In this document: one piece after another, positions 35,008 through 47,500 of the stretch
Position numbering within the stretch: the stretch's first letter is position 1
How the letters are laid out: each line of letters opens with the position of its first letter
Assembly (NCBI GenBank): GCA_039881045.1
Contig: JAYWVB010000019.1
Coordinates: 310,001-374,000 of the forward strand
Length of the DNA stretch: 64,000 nucleotides
Source of the DNA: Chaetomium olivaceum
Lineage: Eukaryota; Ascomycota; Sordariomycetes; Sordariales; Chaetomiaceae
Direction of reading: 5' to 3'
Translations under genes and position numbers: made by a program
The notes under the pieces: generated by a model
What the model saw: only the letters and a program-made list of their open reading frames with translations
What the model was told of the DNA's origin: nothing
Database searches by the model: none

Positions 35008-38000
35008 ATGCCTCCTCCACCACGAAATGCATCGTCGGCGTCGTTATCGGCGACGGCAGGCCTAGCGAAGGGGCCAAATAATAATTGGCCAACACACCTC
35101 CGCCACTTCAGCAGGTCCAGCCACGATCGGTCCCTCGAGCACGCCTATTCGAACTCCCCTGGCGACACCGCATCAAGCAACTCTACCATTCGTGAGCGCC
35201 CCTCGTCCCGCCTGTCGTCCCGCCCGCGCGCTGAGAGGCGATGGACCGTTACCGTCAACGAGTCGCTTGCCCGCGACGAGGTGCTGCTCAACTTGGACCA
35301 GATCGGGGATGATATCAAGCCCGGCAGCCTTGTGGCCATTGACGTGGTCAAGGCGGATTCCGAAAAGCCGTTACAGAACTCGCACCCCAGGCACCTCCAA
35401 GATCGCAAGGATTCGGCCACGGCGGGTTGTGCAGAGAGGCGCTACATATGTGTTGCAAAGGACATGCCGAAGGAGCTGAAGGCCCGGTATTCTACGGTGG
35501 AGGTCTACGTTGCCAAACATGTCGCCGATGCTTTTGCCATGAGGAAGGGCACCCAGGTCACCCTCACGCCAGTATGTTGGGACACCTCGGCCTTCCCCTG
35601 GCCCCTCTTCGTTGTGGTTAGAAGTGTACTAAATGTAAGGTAGATCGACGAGAATAATCCGGCCCTGGAGGCATCTCACGTTGAGCTGTGCTTCAAAGAC
35701 CAGTATCTCTCTCGAGCCGACATGTGGAGGATGGCCGTCGGGGAGCTGGCCGAGAGGACTGTCTACAAGGGCCAGATGGTTTTGTTCATGGGCACTGTCA
35801 AGGCTCAGGTGACCGCCGTTTATGTTGATGGGCGCAAAGCCCAATCGGCCTTCTTTGGCCGCCACACGAAACCCGTCTTTCGCAGCGAGTCTGCTCGCTA
35901 TGTGCTCTTTATCCAAATGGCCCGTGAGATGTGGGACTTCGACCAGGACGGCTCTGGCGAGATTATGTTCAACAAGGTTGTCAACGGGTTCCTGCCTGCC
36001 CTATTTAAGAAATGGGCCGCTATGAAAGTCAAACATCTCGTTACCATTGTCTTGTTTGCGCGGGTCGAGTACGACACGGGCATCTCCACCGAGCTGGCAT
36101 CTGCCTCGGCCCACCATGACTATTACACAGGCGTCCAGACTTCGGAAGATCACCGTCCTTACAAGGACTTTTATCGTGTTGTGGTTAGCGAAATGGGCAG
36201 CGGAGAATGGACCAGAATTCTGCATCAGCTCAAACGCGAGTTCAATTATTTTCGCAAAGATATCAGCACATATCATCAGAGGGCCATGGAGCCCACCGCC
36301 TCGGGGGAGGACTCTGGCGACCAGGAGGTGCTACTAAACAGAATCAAGGCCGAGGCCTCTCGGGCGATCCACGGCAACTTCCTCGAAGCCATCAATATGG
36401 CCTCATCACTATACGCCCACGATTACATTGACCGGGATTTGACGAGGACTGGCGTTTCTGTGGTTGTCATCAGTCCGAGTCCTGGCGTCTTCGAGGTCGA
36501 GTACGACGCATTGCGCCGGACCACAGAGGCCCTCGCGTGCAACGGAATCGGTATCGAATTGATATGTATCCCCAATATTCCCCTACATTCGGTGCCCCTA
36601 TTTCGATATCGGAACCCCCGCCAACCCGGCCAAGTCCAGCGCAAACCCAAGGTGGATATCAGCCAGGGGAGCACGCCAAAGCAAACGACGCTCACCTTTG
36701 GGAGTTACAGCAGCATCGCAGGTTCTTACTCGCCAAGCAAAAGAATGGAGGGCCCACGAGGTAGTGAGCCAGCTGGCCCTCTATCCTCTCAGGACGAGTG
36801 GGTGTCTGCCATCCCCCAATGGCTTCACGTCTCATACTGGACCGGGGCTTCGGAGAGGAATTATCCTACCAAGGCATCGCCTTGTCAGTCTCGGATGCCA
36901 CACAGAAGCTGTCTAGCGACGAGTTCCCAATCCGCTGCCGCATGTACGATCTGCAAATGAGAAGCGTGATGGAAACGAATGAAATCGAAACCAAGCCTCT
37001 GCACACAGATCCTTGTTACCCACTCGACGCAGTGCTCGCAAGTCGGGTCTCCAAACCGCACTTCGATCTCGATAACGACGGCAATGTTATCGTCCAGAAT
37101 GTGCGTGTCCCGGAGACCCTGTTCGACCACGTTTTCGGCTTTCAGAGGTTTGCGCCGGACAGGCACAGTAAGCCGGGGGAGAAGTCGATATGGAAGCAGC
37201 TGCAGGAGTACGACGATTGCAGGGCGCGCTTGCCCTCTCACAGAAGTGCCAACCAGCCGAGACGCTGCCGTGACCATGAGGAGACCCCGAGGCGGCAAGT
37301 CGTGGAGGATACGAGCCCACTGGGGACGTCTTATACGGATCGCCGTCCTTCAACAGCCAGCCATCAGACACTCCCCGAGCTTTCTCCCTACCACCGTCCG
37401 ACATCTCAGAGACTAGAAGTCCCACCGGCAAACCGCAAGAGTATGAGCGAGCAATCTCACAAACCCGAACCTAAGGTTTCATCGTCACCTGTGAAGGCTC
37501 CCAAATTCATGCGTCACATTAGCCTGGGCAACCGAGGTTTTGGTATTGCTGCCCCCAAAGTGGCCACAGCGGAGGTGAGCATGGAGAGTGCGGGTGCTTC
37601 CAAAACTTTGACGCCGTCTCGCAGTTCACAGGATCTGCGGACGACGCCGTCAAAACCGGGCCAGCGGCCATCATCGTCTCGTAGGTTAACGGAGGAACAC
37701 CCACATCTGCACTATCGCAACCAGGCCTTTCGCCGTTTTCATTTGCGCCAGGTCCTCAGTTTCCCACAGACTCGCCGACACGGCCCATCGTCATCAGAAA
37801 CCAGCAACTCGAGCCCGCTCCCATGTTGTCTGGCTCTTCTATTCTTGCCACGACGCTTCGGCCAGAACCTGTTGGCCATGACCGTGACTTCCGGTACTCA
37901 AACGCCATCAGGGCGGAGGATGCTAAGAAACTCTACAACTCCAAATTGCTTGCTGGAGCCATCCCGGAGCTGCCCTCCACCCTCTCTCCGAAGACAGCTC

Positions 38001-41000
38001 TTTCGCCATGGCTAACGGTGCTCAACCCGTCGAACCCAGACACGAACGATGTGGACATGGCCATGCTGTATAGTCGTTGGCAGCACGTCTTTCCCAGGCC
38101 CCAAGAGATGAGAATCATGAAATGGAAAGGCCTGTGCTCGCCGGCCGCCGTACCCCTCACATCAGAATACTTTCCATCGAGAGCTCAATTTGAAGCGCAG
38201 TACGAGCGCCAGCCGTACAACGTGTCGCAGGATTTTGACGAGGAGCTTCAGGATGAGCCCAAGTCACGCGATGAACTCCTGCGTGAACTGGTTAGCCTTC
38301 GGTTCTCTCAGGGGTTCCAAATCATCGTCGGCCCGGCTGTCGCAAAGGCATTTGGCCAGAAGCAGGTCAAGGTGGCGGACATCTTCTCGCGAAATCACAT
38401 GATGGAGGACGGTATCAGCATTTTCATGTCAGTCGGCAATACGATCCATCAACTGTCGTGCGTCAACGGGACTGAGGTCGAGGTTAATATCTTTGTCCGA
38501 AAACCGACCGACACCTTTGGGCCGTCCTATAGCTCGCCGACGCTTTACAAGCCGGCAATTCGGACTTTACTGGATGGAGGCTATCGGACGAGCGAGTTTG
38601 ACCTCGTCGCGCCAAAGGCGGAGAGAAACTGGAACTACATTGATGCGTTTATCGCCGGGCACAACGATGAGCTGACGGAGCATCTCCGGTTTTGGCGGGC
38701 TCGATTTGTGTTGATTCCAATGACGGGACGTCGTTCGTCGATGCCGGGGACCGAGACTGGCGACAACGAAGAAGAAATCCGGATCGAGGGCATCAGGAAA
38801 TTGGCTCAGTTGTGGCAGAAGCATCGCTATGTTCCGCCCAACGAGCGGCGACTTCAGGGTTCTGGCAACACCCGCTCGAAGAAGGACACGAACCCGCTAG
38901 ACATTGTTTACAAAACAGAGGACGCTTCAGTCGTCATTGCGGCCGAGTTGGAGACATTACCTCTCCTGGAGGGGCTCGACCGCAAAGGACAGCTTGTGAG
39001 AAACCGGGAGCCATTCTCCAAGAAAAACCTCAACCTTGCGGCGCTCGCCGAAGCTATGCAGCAGCCGGTGGAGAACGGAGGTGTCCGGATGCAAAATCGC
39101 AGGTGGCACTTCCGGCTGCACTACAACTGTTTTATTGGTTCGGACATGACCAGTTGGCTCCTAGACAACTTTGACGACCTGGAAGATCGCGAAGAAGCCG
39201 AGGCCCTCGGCAAGCGTCTCATGGTTCCGGACGACAAGGAGAAGGAGGCAAAGAAGGACAACGGGCTGTTTGTGCATGTCGAGAAACGGCACCCGTTCAG
39301 GGACGGGCAGTACTTCTACCAAATCAGCAACGAGTTTGCGAAACCACACCCGCCCGGCTGGTTCAACGCCAAGAAGAGCCAAGGTTCGGTCCCGTCGACG
39401 CCGATGGGGGAGCTGCCGCCGCGGGACGGGCGACCAAGCTTCTCCCGGCCGACGTCAATTCATGAGGAGGACTCGCCAGATTCGGGGTCAACAACGCCAA
39501 CAGCGCCGCAGGCGCATAGTGGGAATAAGCCAAAAGTGGTTTTGAGTAGGGTCATCAAGTACGATGTAGACCACAGGAAGCGCTCATACCGACCTGAAAT
39601 GGTGGAGCTGCACTACGACAGGTTACACAACCCGGACAATTGCTACCATATCCGAATCGACTGGATGAACGTGACGGCAAAGCTTGTGGAGGACGTCATC
39701 GAAAATTGGGCGCGCGAGGCCGGCCAGTACGGTCTCCGGCTCGTCGAGGTGCCCATCGCCGAAGCAAGCGCCATCAGCGAGATCAACCCCTTCCGGCGGC
39801 CGTACATGATCAAGCTCGCGGTGCCACCCCCTGACCAGTCGCCGGTCACCTACTACGACCCGACTTCGTTCACCCCGCAAGCGCACCCGGGGCGGCAGTT
39901 TTACCAGAAAGCCATCCTCCGCCGATTCGATTTCGTGCTCGACATGGAGGCGGCGTCCAACTTCCGAGCAATGTGGACGTGAGCTACTCGTGGGGCAGGC
40001 CCGATTTTCGGTACACGCAGTACATCCACCGGTCAGGATCCATCCTTGCCGAGATCACCGACGACGGGCATCTCCTGCTCCTCGCCAACCGGCTCTACAG
40101 CAGCCGCGCGTTCGCGGCACGGGAGAGGGAAATGCAAAAGGAACTCCGGGTTGAGCGGCAAGAGCAGGGACCCGCGATTGGCACACCGGGCCTCGGTAGC
40201 TCGATCCGCGTCATCACGCCGGGCTCCTATACCCCCTACGGTATCCCAACCCCCTTACCGCCCTACGACTCGTCCCCGGCCGCCTCACCAGCCCTAAGAG
40301 CAACCACGACCACGGCCACAACCTCCTCCCTCCTCTCCCCCGTTATCCGCCCCGCCCTCTCCGCACCGGGCACTACGGGGCAACACCAGCGCATCCGGCA
40401 CCCCCGGGGGGCAGAACCAAACCCCAAACCAAGGGCTGCCGGGCAAACCCCCATCTACATCCACAACAACAGGCGGTAACGGCAGCGGCAACGGCAGCGG
40501 CAGCGGTGGCAGTGGCGGTGTCGGTGGCGGTGGGCCGGGATCGGGCTGGTCGACCTGGACGACGCGCGAGCCGGAGTGGATCAAGGACGAGCTCGAGAGC
40601 TTTTGTCTCGACGCGCAGGCGCTGGAGGGGTTTTACCGCGAGCTGAAGACGGCGGCGCCCGCGACGACGAGTGCGGGGGGCGCGGCGATGACGCCTGCTT
40701 TTGGGGCGTCTGTTGCCCCGGGTGGATGGGGAGGGGGTGGTGTTGGGGGTGGTGGTGGTGGTGGGATTGGGGCGGTGCCGGAGGGGAGTATACCCGTCTT
40801 GGGGCTGCCGGGGGGTGTTGGCTGCTGCTGTTGCTCCGTCGGCTGCTTCTGTTTCTTCTGCTTCTGGGGATGCTGTTAGTGTTAGAGCGGCGAGCCCGAG
40901 TCCGGCGTTTGTGTCGGCGAGTCAGCTGCTGAGGCGGGGCAGTGTGCAGTATGAAGGGGGGGGGATTTTGGGGTTGGGGAGTTTGTCGTTGAGGGGGATG

Positions 41001-41066
41001 AAGGAGAGGGAAGGGGAGGGGGGGAAGGATAGGGGGAGGGATGGGGAGCGGGAGAGGGAGAGGTAA
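35008..41066 (+). CDS. iml1: IML1/DEPDC5 homologue, GATOR1 (SEACIT) subunit (five frameshifts)
   Basis: The start is ATG 35008 (MPPPPRN). There is one intron at 35572-35643 (72 bp, phase 0). The N-terminal region matches the Iml1 family (WTVTVNESLARDEVLLN, VYVAKHVADAF, then a vWA-like block from MWRMAVGELAERTVYKGQ to DYIDRDLTRTGVSVVVISPSPG). The middle has FPIRCRMYDLQMRS. A DEP domain (RLHYNCFIGSDMTSWLLDNF to DGQYFYQISNEF) precedes the C-terminal domain (YRPEMVELHYDRLHNPDNCYHIRIDWMN and SYSWGRPDFRYTQYIHRSGS). In yeast, Iml1 with Npr2 and Npr3 is the GAP for Gtr1 and switches TORC1 off in amino-acid shortage at the vacuole. Frame changes lie near 36868 (-1), 37690 (-1), 39967 (-1), 40378 (+1) and 40812 (+1). 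Correcting them gives 1996 codons. The order and completeness of domains argue for a functional gene with sequence errors, but decay cannot be excluded. Confidence 0.85.
40472..40540 (+). repeat. Gly/Ser-coding low-complexity tract in IML1
   Basis: GGC/GGT/AGC triplets encode a Gly-Ser-Asn run (GGNGSGNGSGSGG) between the conserved body and the last conserved block (EWIKDELESFCLDAQALEGFY) of IML1. The GC-rich simple sequence fits the frameshifts on either side of it. Confidence 0.75.
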
Positions 41067-41948
41067 AGGTAAAGGTAAAGGCAGAGGTGAATGGGGTGAT
41101 TTGTGTTGTTGGTTTTTGAATGGAGTTGGGGTTGGGAACTCGGGGGATGTTAATGCAAGGGATAAGGTTAAGGAGCTGACCTGCTTGCCAAGCACGTGCC
41201 GCGCCGGGTGTGGCGCTGACAAGCATCCCAAGCATCCTTGGCAAAGGCTTGATTTCCCTCGGACGCAGAGCCCTGCTTGGCGTCCCTGCTTCTCCATCGC
41301 GCGTCTCCAAGCAAGGCAAGTGCCCATACGTAATTTTCCGAGAGCAGGAATAGGAAGGGGCTTCATTTCCCGCTTTTACTTACCTTTCATTACTGTGCCC
41401 GTCCTTTTTTGCACTCAATTTCTCGTTACCAGTTGGCTTGGCTGACTGCCAGACTGAAGTCCGCCTTGCGAATTGTGCATCGGAGCTGCAGCACCCGACA
41501 CAACTGCATCTCCCGGAGTCCGGCTTGTTAAGCCCCAACTTTTCATTGAGTGCTAGTGGCTCAGTGAGCGTAGGCGAGACATATGAGGCCTTCTTTCCCT
41601 CAATTCTCACCTTCTCAGGCCTCCAAACCATCCGATTGATCACATCTCCTCTGATTCCCACTCCGCAACTAAGACTAGCTCGTGGCAGTGCCTGACGACG
41701 ACAACAACAACAACTACAACGACTGGAGCCAACAAAGGCATACTGCACGCGTACGCACCCCACGTTTTAAACAAGCAACCCGACCAGACCGACGGGATTC
41801 GTGGCGGAGTTGGTAGGTTTCGCTTTCCTTTATATCGTGTGTCGGGATACGAATACTGGATATATAACTCATCCGGCATAGCTCAGCACCTCGAGAGCAA
41901 TTCCCGCTTTAACTTGACCTATTTCACTGCCAAGTTATTCTCACAGCG
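41067..41948. promoter_or_regulatory. Spacer between IML1 and the Ca2+/H+ exchanger
   Basis: This 0.9-kb stretch should hold the IML1 3' end and the promoter of the exchanger gene, both on the plus strand. The first ~30 bases continue the G/A-rich simple sequence (GGTAAA units) of the IML1 tail. ORFs here are short and not credible. Confidence 0.5.
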
Positions 41949-43863
41949 ATGGCGTCATGTAAGGACCCCATAGACAACTACTTACCCTCAATTTGCTTGA
42001 GGCCTGGCGCGCTAAACACAGAATAATAGACAACGCCTACCGCACCAGGATGCAAGCATCGAGAGAAGCCGGCCACAGCTCTCGCTGGAACTTCTTCTCT
42101 CACGGCCTGCCTAGAAGAGAATCGGCTCCGCAGACATGGCAGGCCAGCAATGAGCTCGAAGGCCAACCTCTCACGCCCGCCACCACTTCCCATCCCCCAA
42201 CCACATCGGGAAGCGATGGAAAAGAAACAGCAGTCCCCCAACCGGAACACCAGCCACCCAATACGGAGGCCGGAGCACTAGGTGCTGAATCGGGACATGC
42301 CACTATCACCCAGGGTGTCCTCCGCCGGCGAGCCTCAAATAAGGATCGATCGTCAGAAGCTACTGCGCAAAACTCCCAGGAGACCGAGAAGCCGAAAAAG
42401 CAGAGGACCTTCTTCAAGCATCTCACCCCCAAGGAGCCGTTTACCGTCAGGAACCAGATCCAACGGACCCTGTTTGGCTCATGGATCAACGTCCTGCTGC
42501 TTGCCGCCCCCGTGGGCATCGCCATTAACTACATCCACTCGGTCAACCGTATCGCCGTGTTTGTCGTCAACTTTATAGCTATTGTGCCCCTAGCCGCTAT
42601 GCTTGGCTTTGCGACCGAGGAAATCGCGCTACGGACCGGCGAGACACTGGGTGGGCTGCTCAACGCGACGTTTGGGTAATACTTGCTCTAAGAGTTCGAG
42701 TGAAGTCATACTAACTGCGATTAAGAAACGCTGTCGAACTGATCGTGGCCATCATTGCACTGGCTCACAACGAAGTTGTCATCGTGCAGACCTCTCTCAT
42801 CGGCAGCATCCTCTCCAACCTACTCCTCGTCATGGGCATGTGCTTCTTCTTCGGCGGTTTGCGTCGTCAGGAACAGTACTTCAACACTACCGTTGCTCAG
42901 ACAGCCGCCAGTCTGCTCGCACTGGCCGTCGCGGGCGTCATTGTCCCCACCGTATTCGACATGGCGAGCAAAACCCCGCAGTCTGACGTCGCTAAGCTCT
43001 CCCGCGGCACCTCGGTCATCCTCCTGGTCGTCTACGGCGCGTACCTCTTCTTCCAGCTCAAAACCCACTCTGCCGTCTTTGCCCAAGAGTCCCAAAAGGT
43101 CGAGGCCAAACCTTTCAGAACCCAGAGTCTCAAAGAAGGCGCAATTGCCCAGGGCTTTGTCGCGCCGGCCGGTGTCATTGGCGGTCATGGCCTACCCTCG
43201 AGCAGCACCGATAACGAGAGGATGCGCAGCCTGCTCACCAACCCGCCGCGCAAGAACCTTCAGAACGATGGCGGGAATGATGAAGAAGATGAAGGGGGAG
43301 GAGCCCCAGCTGCACTTCAACGTCGCCGTCGCCACCCTCGCGCTCTCCACCGTCATCATCGCCTTCTGCGCCGAGTTCATGGTCGACGGCATCAGCGCCG
43401 TCACCGAGGGTGGCACCGTCTCGGCCGAGTTCGTCGGCTTAATCCTGCTGCCCATCGTCGGCAACGCCGCCGAGCACGCCACCGCCGTTACCGTCGCCAT
43501 CAAGGACAAGATGGACCTAGCCATTGGCGTCGCTGTCGGTTCCAGCATGCAGGTCGCCCTCTTCCTCATCCCCCTTCTCGTCATCATCGGCTGGGGTTTA
43601 GGATTGGACGAGATGGCCCTCAGTTTCGATCCTTTTCAGGTAGCCGTGTTGTTTGTTGCTGTCCTGCTCGTTAACTATCTGATTGCCGATGGTAAGAGCC
43701 ACTGGTTGGAGGGCATGCTGCTGATTTGTCTGTATTGTATTATTGCCGTTTGTGCATGGTGTAAGTTCATTTGTCTGCCTGTGTTGATCTGTGAAAATAG
43801 ACGTGCTAATAATGATGTGTAGGGTACCCTGCGAAAGACCCCCAATCGAGCGGGGAGGCCTAA
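41949..43863 (+). CDS. vcx1: Vcx1/CAX-type vacuolar Ca2+/H+ exchanger (one frameshift)
   Basis: Four exons are inferred: 41949-41958, 42030-42675, 42726-43760 and 43823-43863, with introns of 71, 50 and 62 bp. The first exon is only MAS plus one base; it is chosen because the 71-bp intron restores frame (MASYNAYRTRMQ), but the start is not certain. After a polar N-terminal ~140 residues come about 11 membrane segments. The two CAX signature repeats are present: GNAVELIVAIIALAHNEVVI and GNAAEHATAVTVAIKDKMDL. These hold the conserved Glu residues of the transport site. CAX proteins use the vacuolar proton gradient to load Ca2+ into the vacuole. The acidic loop between the halves contains one extra G in the G5 run at 43294-43298; removing it gives 577 codons and links DEEDEGEEPQLHFNVAVATL. 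Confidence 0.9.
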
Positions 43864-44584
43864 AGAGCGCGGACAGAGTTCTCGGCCCCATGGTTTGTGT
43901 TGAGGGAGGGAGTGGAAGAGGGTTAGTTGGGTGTGTACATACATATTGATAGACTGTAATTATGGGAACAAGGAGGTATCTGATGCATTTCAGGCGGGGC
44001 ATATAAGCCAAATTTGACATCACTGCGTCCGCTTTCTCTTGTTTTCTTCTGAGCAGGTATCTTATCCCACACTCGTTGCTTTCCTTTGCGTGAACCAAAA
44101 AAGATCAGGTAAAGAAAAAGGAGGATAGAAGAAGGAAACCGGAGAATGAAAAAAAAAGAAAACTAGAAGATAATAGAAGATGATGGAATAAGATAGTCTA
44201 CTCTAACACTAGGGACACACTTGACTTTCAGATGTAGAGATTTTACCGTATATCAACTCTCACGATTCATTCTCTGCCATCAACGGTAGCAGTTATAAAC
44301 TTGTATTCCAATTTCTGCGCCCAGTTAATTACAATACTAACACTCGAAACTCCTGCCTCTAAGCTGCCGTCTATATCCCATTTCGTTCCAATCCATTCCA
44401 TCCCTTCCAAAACCCCAAGCCAAAACAATGCAATGTTACAAAGTATATATGTACTCGTACCCAAACAGACCATCCATGATCGAACGAAACGCAATACACC
44501 CAAAACAAAACAAACCAATACACTCCCCCAACAACACCCCCTTCCCCCCCACCAGAATTCAAGAAAAAAAGGAAAAAAGGAGCA
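43864..44584. other. Convergent 3' intergenic region, vcx1 / csf1
   Basis: The exchanger (+) and CSF1 (-) converge here, so the 721 bp should contain both 3' untranslated regions and polyadenylation sites. The sequence is AT-richer than the coding DNA on either side, with A-rich patches around 44100-44170 and 44550-44580. No further gene is seen. Confidence 0.55.
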
Positions 44585-47500
44585 TCAAGTACTCCCCAAA
44601 ATACTCGAATACGCATCCTCCACCTCGCCCGCCAGCTCCAGCAGCGCCACAATCACAATCTGGTGCGTCAGGTTGGGCAGCCGGTCGCGATTGAGGCCGA
44701 TCCACTCGAGCGGCGGCGTGGCCTCGCCCATGTCGCGCAGCTGTGGCGTCTCGATCACGGGTGGCTCCAGCGCCGTGTACTCGTACCCGGACTGCGGCAC
44801 CTTGACTTCGGCTGTGATCTTGTTGGTGCGTTCGTCCTGTTGTTGTTGTCGTTGTTGTTGCTTTTTGTCCTTCTCTTCGTCGGGGGCGGTTGCGGCTGCT
44901 GCTGTTGTTGTTAAGGAGGCGGTGGTGGCGGCCGCACCAGATTGGGGAAGCACCCCGGTAACTCGGATGGCTGTCACATTGGGCAGCTCCTTGCCCCAGG
45001 TCTGGGCGAGGGTCTTGGAGTGGTTGGCCCACATGCCGCGGATGTAGCTGATGCGGCTGTAGTTCCAGCCGACCTCGACCTTGCCCTCGAAGGCGCTCTT
45101 GAAGATGTACTCGATGCGCTTCGACTCCGGCCGCTGCCACGTCTGCATGACGGCCTCGACCTGCGGCACTTTCAGGATCGTCCCGCCGCGGGAACCCGTC
45201 GCGCTCCGCACCACGTCCTCGACCGACAGCTCGCTGAGCGTCCTGGGCGCGCCGCTGTCCCGGACACCCGCGAGTCCTATGCGCAGCTGGCCGAGCGTGA
45301 GGCCCAGTACGCTGTGGATGCGGCCGTCGTCTTGGACCGAGGCGGCGAAGCGGGCTTGGGCGTTAAGTGCTTCCATCTTGAAGACCTGGTGGTCTGAGAA
45401 GGAGCCGGGAAAGATGCCCAGATTAAGGGCTTTGAGGGTGACAACGACGTCCGTATCGAGCGAGATGGGCGATTTGAGCGCCGCGTCGTCACTCACCGGT
45501 TTCGGGATGCTCAGACGCTGCATCACGCCCGGGGGAGCCGAAACCGACTTGCGCTGCATGTACCGTTCGATCTCCTTGAGTGAGACCTCGAAATTCGCCT
45601 TGCGCTCTTGCACCAGTCGCTGAAAGGCTTGATACAGCGAGATTGCTTGGGCCGCAGAGGTTGTCGTGCCGAACACCTGAACGGCCTCGCCGTCAAAGTT
45701 GGCCATCAGCCGGTCTCCACCCCCGTCTCTACTGCGGCGGACGTTGTACATGAGGAAACCCAATGAGGTGATATCTGCAATGAGGAAAGCCTGGTAGTCA
45801 AAAGCAGCCTTCACCCTGAACTGGCTGAAGGCCACTGACGCCTGGATCAGAGGCGTCTCGCTGAGCGCTCGTTCCCGCTCCGGCCACTCAATCGCTGTCC
45901 GCAGCTTGAAATCATTGAGTGTGATAAACCCGCTCATTCTCCCGGTACTTTCAATGCCGATCATGCTAAAACCGAGACACAGGTTCTGTTCCCAGTCTGA
46001 TGTCTTCTTCGAAGAAATCCAGAAGTCGTTGATGGAGAATGTCGACCGCCCCAGCGCCTGACCAAGGTCCACGACAATCTTCAGTGCCGAGATGGAGATA
46101 CTGGCCGTCCAAGGAAACGCGGCTGTCGCGGCGACCTGCTGATAACGCTGCACAAGATGGCCCTGGGAGGTTTCCGTGACCAGTTTTGCCACTGGCCCAG
46201 CGGAAGGGTCCACGATCTTGCGCGGTAGCCAGATCTCGCGGAAGAGCAAGAAGTCTTGAAGCTGCTTCGCGTTGACCGACACCTCCATAGGACTGACCTT
46301 GAGAATCGCTGACACACCGCTCGTCCCGCTAAGATGCTTGCTGTTCAAGAAAGAGAGAACAATCGACTGCACCTTGAAGCTGCCAGTAGACTCTCTCGAG
46401 TAGACATGCTGCACTGACGCCTGTAGGTTCGTGAACGCGCCCGAGATGGCGAAGAAGTTACCCTGCTCCATCGACCGAACAGTGTTGGCCGTGAAATAGA
46501 CATCCTCGAAACTAGCCGTGGCAGCTACCCGCGCAATAGGCTGGCAGCTTAGCGAGAATTCTTGCTTGCAGATGCGCAGCCCCAGGTTGAGCTTCATACG
46601 GCCGAGAACAGCCGTGGGGTCCGCAGTGAGGATGCTATCCTCCTCTGGGAGTTTGGCCTTGACCGCGGCCTCTCGCGCAACCGGATTGTGGTCTTTGCCG
46701 TCGCGGCTGCTCACCACCTTTTTGATGTTGTTGCTGATATCTACAACGAGCGGTACCACGGACGGATACAAGATATTGCTCGAAGCGTCGATCTTGACCT
46801 CGGCATGGAGCGATGGGTCGTCCTTGCCGTTGTCCGTAAACTCCAGTTTCCAGGCCAGACCAGGCGATTTTAAGGTTGTGCTGTCCGTTGTTTCGTCCGA
46901 GCCCGGTTGCCCCTGTTTCCCAGCGCTGGAGGGCCGTGCTGGTTTTGTGGCCGAGACTAAGTCCGCGGGGACCTTTTTGCCTGTGAGGTGCACCACGGCT
47001 CCGGCAAAGTCGGCGTCCACGAGAAGAGATTCAAGTCTCTTCCCGCCAAGGATGTTCTTCCGTGGCGTCTCCTGTGGCTGGTCGGTGGCAGTTGGCTCAG
47101 GAGCCATGACGCCCGGGTTCCAGTTTTGGGACGCCTGCTGAATATTCTTCAAGGACAGACTGATGGAATCGTTTAGATGGGCTGCTGGTATGATAAACCC
47201 AGAGGTGAGCCGCACATCCAGCGGCTTTCCAACCGCCTGAAAAGCTAGGCGACGGGCATCAGCCGTGGAAACGTAGGCGACGTTGAAGATGACCTCTGGC
47301 AGCAGTGCGGAGTTGGGTGACCGAATATTCTTGTCGAATAATGGGCTTGATATCTGTACCTGCAGGTCTTCGATGGTAAGCCTCGCCGAGTTCCTAGTAC
47401 GCGTGCCGAGCTCAATTCTCTGAAGTGAGAGCACGAGGTCCTCTTTGCCAGCGGCCGGCTTCTCGTCCGCCTTGTTGACCAACCAAGCTATTTGAATGTT

